This document shows, in pieces, positions 20,870 to 24,285 of a stretch of 24,285 bases of DNA. The stretch comes from a virus. The position numbers and the translations under genes are program-made. Numbering within the stretch: position 1 is the stretch's first letter; each line of letters opens with the position of its first letter. Below the pieces are notes generated by a model. The model ran no database searches and was not told where the DNA came from. It saw nothing but the letters and a program-made list of their open reading frames with translations. The DNA lies in IMG/VR virus record IMGVR_UViG_3300042520_001707, positions 1-24,285 of that record; one strand, 5' to 3'.

Positions 20870-22519
20870 ATGTCCTATATCAAAATAACAAATTACACCG
20901 ATTCAGTTAATAGACTAAGTTTGGAAAAGCTTGGTCTGTCAACTAAAAGGGATAACCCAGAAACAATCGGTCAGTTTGGTTCAGGTATTAAATATGCTCC
21001 AATTGCTGCTTTAAGGATGGGCTTGGAATGGATCTTTACTGGTAGCGATAGTGAAGGTGATTACATTCTAAAGTACAAATCAATTAATGAGGGTGGTATC
21101 AACTCAATCTATTATGATTACTGTAATGGATTTGTAAAGCCATCTTCATTTACATTGGAAGCTGGAATTATGAGTTGGGAAGATGAATTTCAGATTTATC
21201 GTGAAGCAATTTCTAATGCTAAAGATAGTGGTCAATGGAAGCGTGAGATTGTTGAATCAATTGAAAAAGCTGAACCTGGCGAGTTTAGTGTTTACATTAC
21301 CGCATCCCCAGGTATTATGGAAGTTTATAACAATCATGATTTCTTCTTTTGCGATAGTCATAAACTGGTATTCGCCAGTGGTGTTAATCCAAATCAAATT
21401 TCTATACTTGAAGCCGTAGATGGACCATTGCGTATTTACTGTAAATCAGTAATGGTTTATGAAGGTGATGAGAGAAACAGCATGTATAACTATGAAATTA
21501 ATAATGCTGTATTAAACGAGGATAGGGAAATAAAAAGTATTCACAGTGTTTCATACGAGATTGCAAAGATTATTGCAAAAATTAACGATGAAGATGTTAT
21601 CAAAAACATCTTTAAAACTGTTATTGATAATCAAAGAAAAGTTTGGGAATTTGATAGCATTGCTGAATCAACATACAGTTACACAAACCCAAGTAAAATT
21701 TGGAAGACCGTGTTTAATGAAATGTATGGCAATAATGCAGTATTACTAAATCCTCTGGAATCGTTAATTCCAGGGATTGATTCCTATATTAAGAATAGAG
21801 GAAAGAATCCAGTTAAGTGTTTGTATCAACCATTCTACAATCTGCTAAAAGAAACAGGTATTGATTTGGCTGATGACATCATAACAGAGGACTTTACTTA
21901 TGATATTGATCTTGATATTAGCAAATTTCCTAAGCTTGTTAAAGCTTTGAAAATTGCTGAGACATATGAAGTGGGTCTTTTGAAAATGAATAAACCAGTC
22001 GGTGTATTCAAATCAAAATCAAATGACGCTCTTGGTTATACTTTTAATATTGGAAAAGATATTGACGAGCGTCAAATTGTAATTGAACAAAGTCATGCTG
22101 CTAATTCCAATATTTACGAAATTGTAGCGACAATTATTCATGAATATGATCACTATTCAACTGGAATCACTGATATTATGTACCGAGAATTTAGAAATCT
22201 TGCAGATAGTCGGATTGGTAGACTGATTGTTGATGCATATGAAAACAATATTCTGAATGTAAACGAAGCTGGTTTCTGGGTTAAGATTGAAGATCTTGGT
22301 GAATTTGGTGGTTTGAACTATCAAATCTATGAAACAGAAATTGGTGGACTAATCATGCAGATCGGTAATAAGAAATTCTTTGTTACAAATGAAGACCAAA
22401 ATGTATCGGTTATGACTGATCAAATGTCTGGTCAATTAATTCCATCAAGTGATGGAAAGTCAATGGGTATTAGCTTTTCTATTGATGATCCTGAGCTATT
22501 GATGATTAACAAACTATAG
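20870..22519 (+). CDS. Predicted rearranged GHKL (Bergerat-fold) ATPase fused to an HEXXH metalloprotease-like domain
   Basis: 549 residues from ATG 20870 (GAGAGGCTAACAA upstream). LGLSTKRDNPETIGQFGSGI (21-40) closely matches the ATP-lid G-box of MORC, MutL and Hsp90 proteins (G-x-x-G-x-G-x-K). An N-box-like REAISNAKDSG (111-121; E112, N116, D119) follows it, whereas in normal GHKL proteins it comes first, so the fold seems circularly permuted. Near the end, IVATIIHEYDHYSTGITD (418-435) has the zinc-binding HEXXH motif, with a plausible third ligand downstream (E440 or D447). The middle is unrecognised. The protein may couple ATP binding to proteolysis, but no substrate is visible. The two halves could also be separate in function; the HEXXH part is the firmer of the two. 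Confidence 0.7.
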   Translation: MSYIKITNYTDSVNRLSLEKLGLSTKRDNPETIGQFGSGIKYAPIAALRMGLEWIFTGSDSEGDYILKYKSINEGGINSIYYDYCNGFVKPSSFTLEAGIMSWEDEFQIYREAISNAKDSGQWKREIVESIEKAEPGEFSVYITASPGIMEVYNNHDFFFCDSHKLVFASGVNPNQISILEAVDGPLRIYCKSVMVYEGDERNSMYNYEINNAVLNEDREIKSIHSVSYEIAKIIAKINDEDVIKNIFKTVIDNQRKVWEFDSIAESTYSYTNPSKIWKTVFNEMYGNNAVLLNPLESLIPGIDSYIKNRGKNPVKCLYQPFYNLLKETGIDLADDIITEDFTYDIDLDISKFPKLVKALKIAETYEVGLLKMNKPVGVFKSKSNDALGYTFNIGKDIDERQIVIEQSHAANSNIYEIVATIIHEYDHYSTGITDIMYREFRNLADSRIGRLIVDAYENNILNVNEAGFWVKIEDLGEFGGLNYQIYETEIGGLIMQIGNKKFFVTNEDQNVSVMTDQMSGQLIPSSDGKSMGISFSIDDPELLMINKL

Positions 22520-22526
22520 GAGAGTT

Positions 22527-22655
22527 ATGTCAGAAAAAACAATGTGGAAGATATTTTGGGTGCTATTTGGCATTGTGGGATTGTTGATGTTTTCATCGGT
22601 CCTCATACTAGTCCCAGTATTAATCACACTTATGATAATCGGAAGAGGTTTGTAA
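22527..22655 (+). CDS. Tiny membrane protein, 42 residues
   Basis: A frame beginning MSEKTMWKIFWVLFGIVGLL with TATAGGAGAGTT upstream, a strong ribosome site eight bases after the previous stop. Residues 9-38 are nearly all hydrophobic with one proline (LVPVL), room for one long or two short membrane spans, and the end is basic (IGRGL). Its stop overlaps the next ATG (TAATG). Holin-like, or a membrane anchor for a neighbour, are both possible; length is below usual for holins. Confidence 0.65.
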   Translation: MSEKTMWKIFWVLFGIVGLLMFSSVLILVPVLITLMIIGRGL

Positions 22656-22996
22656 TGCCTAAATTTGACAACTACTATATTGTTGAGTACAGATATGCTG
22701 TTCGCATTGACGATACTGCTACCGTGATGGAAGCAATGTCAAAAGCAAATAGAATATGTGAGAGACAACATGGGTTTAAACCTGACAACTGGTATGCAAG
22801 AATATTTGAGTATTCAGTTGGTGAGAAAGTAATTGGGCATGTAAAAGAATATTTTTACAATCCAAACTCTGCAACATCAAGGGAGATAACAAAAAATATC
22901 GGTCATCACAATGATTTAGTTTCTCGTGGTGAAGTTCCTTCGGATGTTATTGAGTTAAACAAGAAAATGATTGAAGAAGAGCAAGAAATTGACTAA
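22655..22996 (+). CDS. Hypothetical protein, 113 residues
   Basis: The start is set at ATG 22655 since the upstream part of the same frame (from 22544) overlaps the tiny membrane protein in another frame and GGAAGAGGTTTGTA precedes 22655. It begins MPKFDNYYIVEYRYAVRIDD. Strand-rich first half, then a helical tail (VIELNKKMIEEEQEID). No family recognised. The -35 site of the next promoter lies inside its last codons. Confidence 0.6.
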   Translation: MPKFDNYYIVEYRYAVRIDDTATVMEAMSKANRICERQHGFKPDNWYARIFEYSVGEKVIGHVKEYFYNPNSATSREITKNIGHHNDLVSRGEVPSDVIELNKKMIEEEQEID

Positions 22997-23017
22997 TTGT
23001 CAGAGTAATGGTAAGAT
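22989..23017 (+). promoter_or_regulatory. Strong sigma70-type promoter with extended -10
   Basis: TTGACT (22989-22994) and TAAGAT (23012-23017) are 17 bases apart and TGG directly before TAAGAT gives an extended -10. It lies just before the gene starting at 23045, with GGAAGGATC as the ribosome site, and should drive the last genes of the window. Confidence 0.7.
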
Positions 23018-23044
23018 ATATATTTAACTTTTGGAAGGATCAGT

Positions 23045-23386
23045 ATGAACTATAATGAAGAATACTTATACACAGACTACGCAATACAATTGGTTTCTGC
23101 GTTTATAAATAAGGAACCGAAAAACATGCCTATGTTGTTTGAAACATTTAATGAAGAATTGGAAGACCCAGCCTTTATCCCTGGGCTTATGTTTGGTTTT
23201 CTAATACATATAGAATCACTTTTCAATACACTTGGTGCCATAGAAAATGTTACAGTTACTGAAGCATTTCAGAAATATGCCCTCTACTATGGTAGTATCA
23301 GGGAAGAATTAAAAAGGATTGAGCCGTTGAACCCATCATTTGCGAAGCAGGCTCTAAAAGAATTAAGAGAAGATCTAGGCTTTTAG
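23045..23386 (+). CDS. Hypothetical helical protein, 113 residues
   Basis: ATG 23045 follows TTTGGAAGGATCAGT and is the first gene after the 22989 promoter. It begins MNYNEEYLYTDYAIQLVSAF. Mostly helical (MPMLFETFNEELEDPAFIPG; LMFGFLIHIESLFNTLGAIE), with a charged end (QALKELREDLGF). No signal peptide or membrane span. No family recognised; a short helical adaptor or inhibitor would fit. Confidence 0.65.
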   Translation: MNYNEEYLYTDYAIQLVSAFINKEPKNMPMLFETFNEELEDPAFIPGLMFGFLIHIESLFNTLGAIENVTVTEAFQKYALYYGSIREELKRIEPLNPSFAKQALKELREDLGF

Positions 23387-23412
23387 ATCTATTCTTTTAA
23401 TCTTTAACTACT

Positions 23413-23432
23413 AAATACTTGGAGGTATTTTT
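23413..23432 (+). terminator. Weak hairpin followed by T-rich bases
   Basis: AAATACT (23413-23419) pairs with GGTATTT (23424-23430) around TGGA, then T residues. The stem is short, so this is only a possible terminator or pause after the 23045 gene. Confidence 0.4.
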
Positions 23433-23468
23433 ATTATATAAAACCAAAGGAAGCGGAGGTAAAGTTGT

Positions 23469-23528
23469 ATGATTTACTTGCGTCTTTCTTCTAAAGCTAA
23501 GCTAATGCGAACAAATCGCAAAACCTAA
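23469..23528 (+). CDS. Possible 19-residue basic peptide
   Basis: MIYLRLSSKAKLMRTNRKT, with CGGAGGTAAAGTTGT before the ATG, an excellent ribosome site. Such short frames before a lysis-type gene may act as leader peptides. Only the ribosome site supports it. Confidence 0.35.
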   Translation: MIYLRLSSKAKLMRTNRKT

Positions 23529-23542
23529 ACTCTGGAGGAAAA

Positions 23543-24106
23543 ATGAGATTAAAATCTTCACCATTGCTTTACGCAATAGGTATTATATATGCGTTATTAG
23601 TATCTGGGATTAGTCATGTTAATCGTGACAATTCACCAGTTGAATACATTGACGCAACCCCTTACATAATTGAATCAACAGTCACAACATTGAATGTAGT
23701 TGAATCACTTGCTGTTGTAGAAACAACTACAACTACAACGATTCCATTACCTAAAGAAGTGCCTAGTGATCCTGAAAAAAGATGCCCTAGATTTGAAAAT
23801 AAATTTGCTGAGTACGGTCTACCAGTAGAAATATTTTCTTATATAGCCTGGCGAGAAAGTGGTTGTAATCCAAAAGCAATCAACGCAAAATTTGATGACA
23901 AAGGTAATGTCATATGGACTTTAAATAAAAATGGTTCAATTGATAGAGGCTTGGTTCAAGTTAATAGTTGCTGGAAATCAGTAACTAAAGAAGTTTGCGG
24001 GACTGGATTAGATGGTCTATTAAACATAGATTGCAATTTGAAGGTTGCAAAGTTTATTATGGACAATACAGAAGGTAAATTGTTGAATTGGAGTATTCAA
24101 AACTAA
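23543..24106 (+). CDS. Membrane-anchored lytic transglycosylase-like cell-wall hydrolase
   Basis: 187 residues from ATG 23543 (TCTGGAGGAAAA upstream). Residues 4-24 form a hydrophobic N-terminal signal or anchor. A Thr-rich then Pro linker (VETTTTTTIPLP, 59-70) follows, a style typical of actinobacterial wall proteins. The C-terminal domain has FSYIAWRESGCNPKAINA (98-115, catalytic glutamate E105) and RGLVQVNSCW (135-144), the lysozyme-like SLT motifs. Five cysteines (81, 108, 143, 152, 164) may form disulphides outside the cell. It would cut peptidoglycan glycan strands. It is short compared with endolysins and lies after a promoter and leader, so a role in lysis or in resuscitation-like wall remodelling are both possible. 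Confidence 0.78.
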   Translation: MRLKSSPLLYAIGIIYALLVSGISHVNRDNSPVEYIDATPYIIESTVTTLNVVESLAVVETTTTTTIPLPKEVPSDPEKRCPRFENKFAEYGLPVEIFSYIAWRESGCNPKAINAKFDDKGNVIWTLNKNGSIDRGLVQVNSCWKSVTKEVCGTGLDGLLNIDCNLKVAKFIMDNTEGKLLNWSIQN

Positions 24107-24126
24107 TTCAGCTTTAACAAAAGATT

Positions 24127-24193
24127 TATATACTGGGAGTGATTGCCTATATTCAATAGAATATTGTGAACCTACTTTCACTCCCAGTATGTA
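24127..24193 (+). promoter_or_regulatory. Long-stem structured RNA element before the last gene
   Basis: TATATACTGGGAGTGA (24127-24142) pairs with TCACTCCCAGTATGTA (24178-24193) with one G-T pair, 16 pairs in all. The loop contains an inner stem, ATATTC/GAATAT (24149-24164). No T-run follows. It lies 31 bases before the ATG of the next gene, so processing, translation control or a leaky terminator are possible. Confidence 0.7.
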
Positions 24194-24224
24194 ATATATA
24201 ACCAATCAAAGAAAGGAGTATCCA

Positions 24225-24285
24225 ATGGGATACTACACAAAAATAACAGAATCAGATATCTTTATATCTAAAGATGATTTTGAAT
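24225..24285 (+). CDS. Hypothetical protein, N-terminal 20 residues only (runs off the window)
   Basis: ATG 24225 follows GAAAGGAGTATCCA. The visible part is MGYYTKITESDIFISKDDFE. Too short to assign. Confidence 0.6.
   Translation, partial: MGYYTKITESDIFISKDDFE

Noticed and set aside
22544-22654. Longer N-terminus for the 22655 gene
   Set aside because: The upstream part overlaps a membrane protein gene with a strong ribosome site, and 22655 has its own site and a TAATG junction.

Overview
The window looks like part of a tailed-phage (Caudoviricetes) genome from an actinobacterial host, or an uncultured virus of that kind. Phage identity rests on adjacent small and large terminase subunits, a RecA/UvsX-type recombinase, RuvC and nuclease genes, and dozens of tiny tightly packed genes. 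The host guess rests on a WhiB-family gene, a Thr-rich then Pro linker in the cell-wall hydrolase, and GTG/TTG starts beside strong Shine-Dalgarno sites. DNA is AT-rich and all recognisable genes are on the + strand. No tRNA, integrase, insertion sequence or CRISPR array was seen.

Layout. (1) Positions 1-9.3 kb: a compact co-directional operon with many ATGA/TAATG overlaps. It holds the C-terminal part of a bacterial-type DNA polymerase III alpha subunit, a RecA-like recombinase, a Hjc-like nuclease, a Cas4/RecB-like nuclease with an Fe-S cysteine pattern, and RuvC. Interleaved are three glycosyltransferases and a TagD-like cytidylyltransferase. (2) 9.3-11.85 kb: packaging (TerS, a 34-bp tandem repeat, TerL, a tiny gene). 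(3) 11.85-13.2 kb: a small basic protein, a strong terminator, and a fourth glycosyltransferase that may be translated without a leader. (4) 13.2-13.66 kb: about 455 bp with no convincing gene, full of direct repeats, palindromes and promoter-like sites. (5) 13.66-24.3 kb: a more AT-rich array of small, often very acidic unknown proteins, divided by hairpin terminators at 16.8 and 18.86 kb. It includes an Api92-like protein, WhiB, a 549-residue protein that appears to join a rearranged GHKL ATPase to a zinc metalloprotease, a tiny membrane protein and a membrane-anchored lytic transglycosylase-like protein.

How it may work together (inference): region 1 replicates and recombines phage DNA and hands it to the terminase in region 2. 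The glycosyltransferases may decorate virion, DNA or host envelope. Region 5 looks like host-takeover and accessory genes driven from the control region at 13.2-13.66 kb and an internal promoter near 23.0 kb. The most unusual items are the GHKL/metalloprotease fusion, the 13.2-13.66 kb control region, the repeat between the terminase genes, and the glycosyltransferase with an extra C-terminal module.
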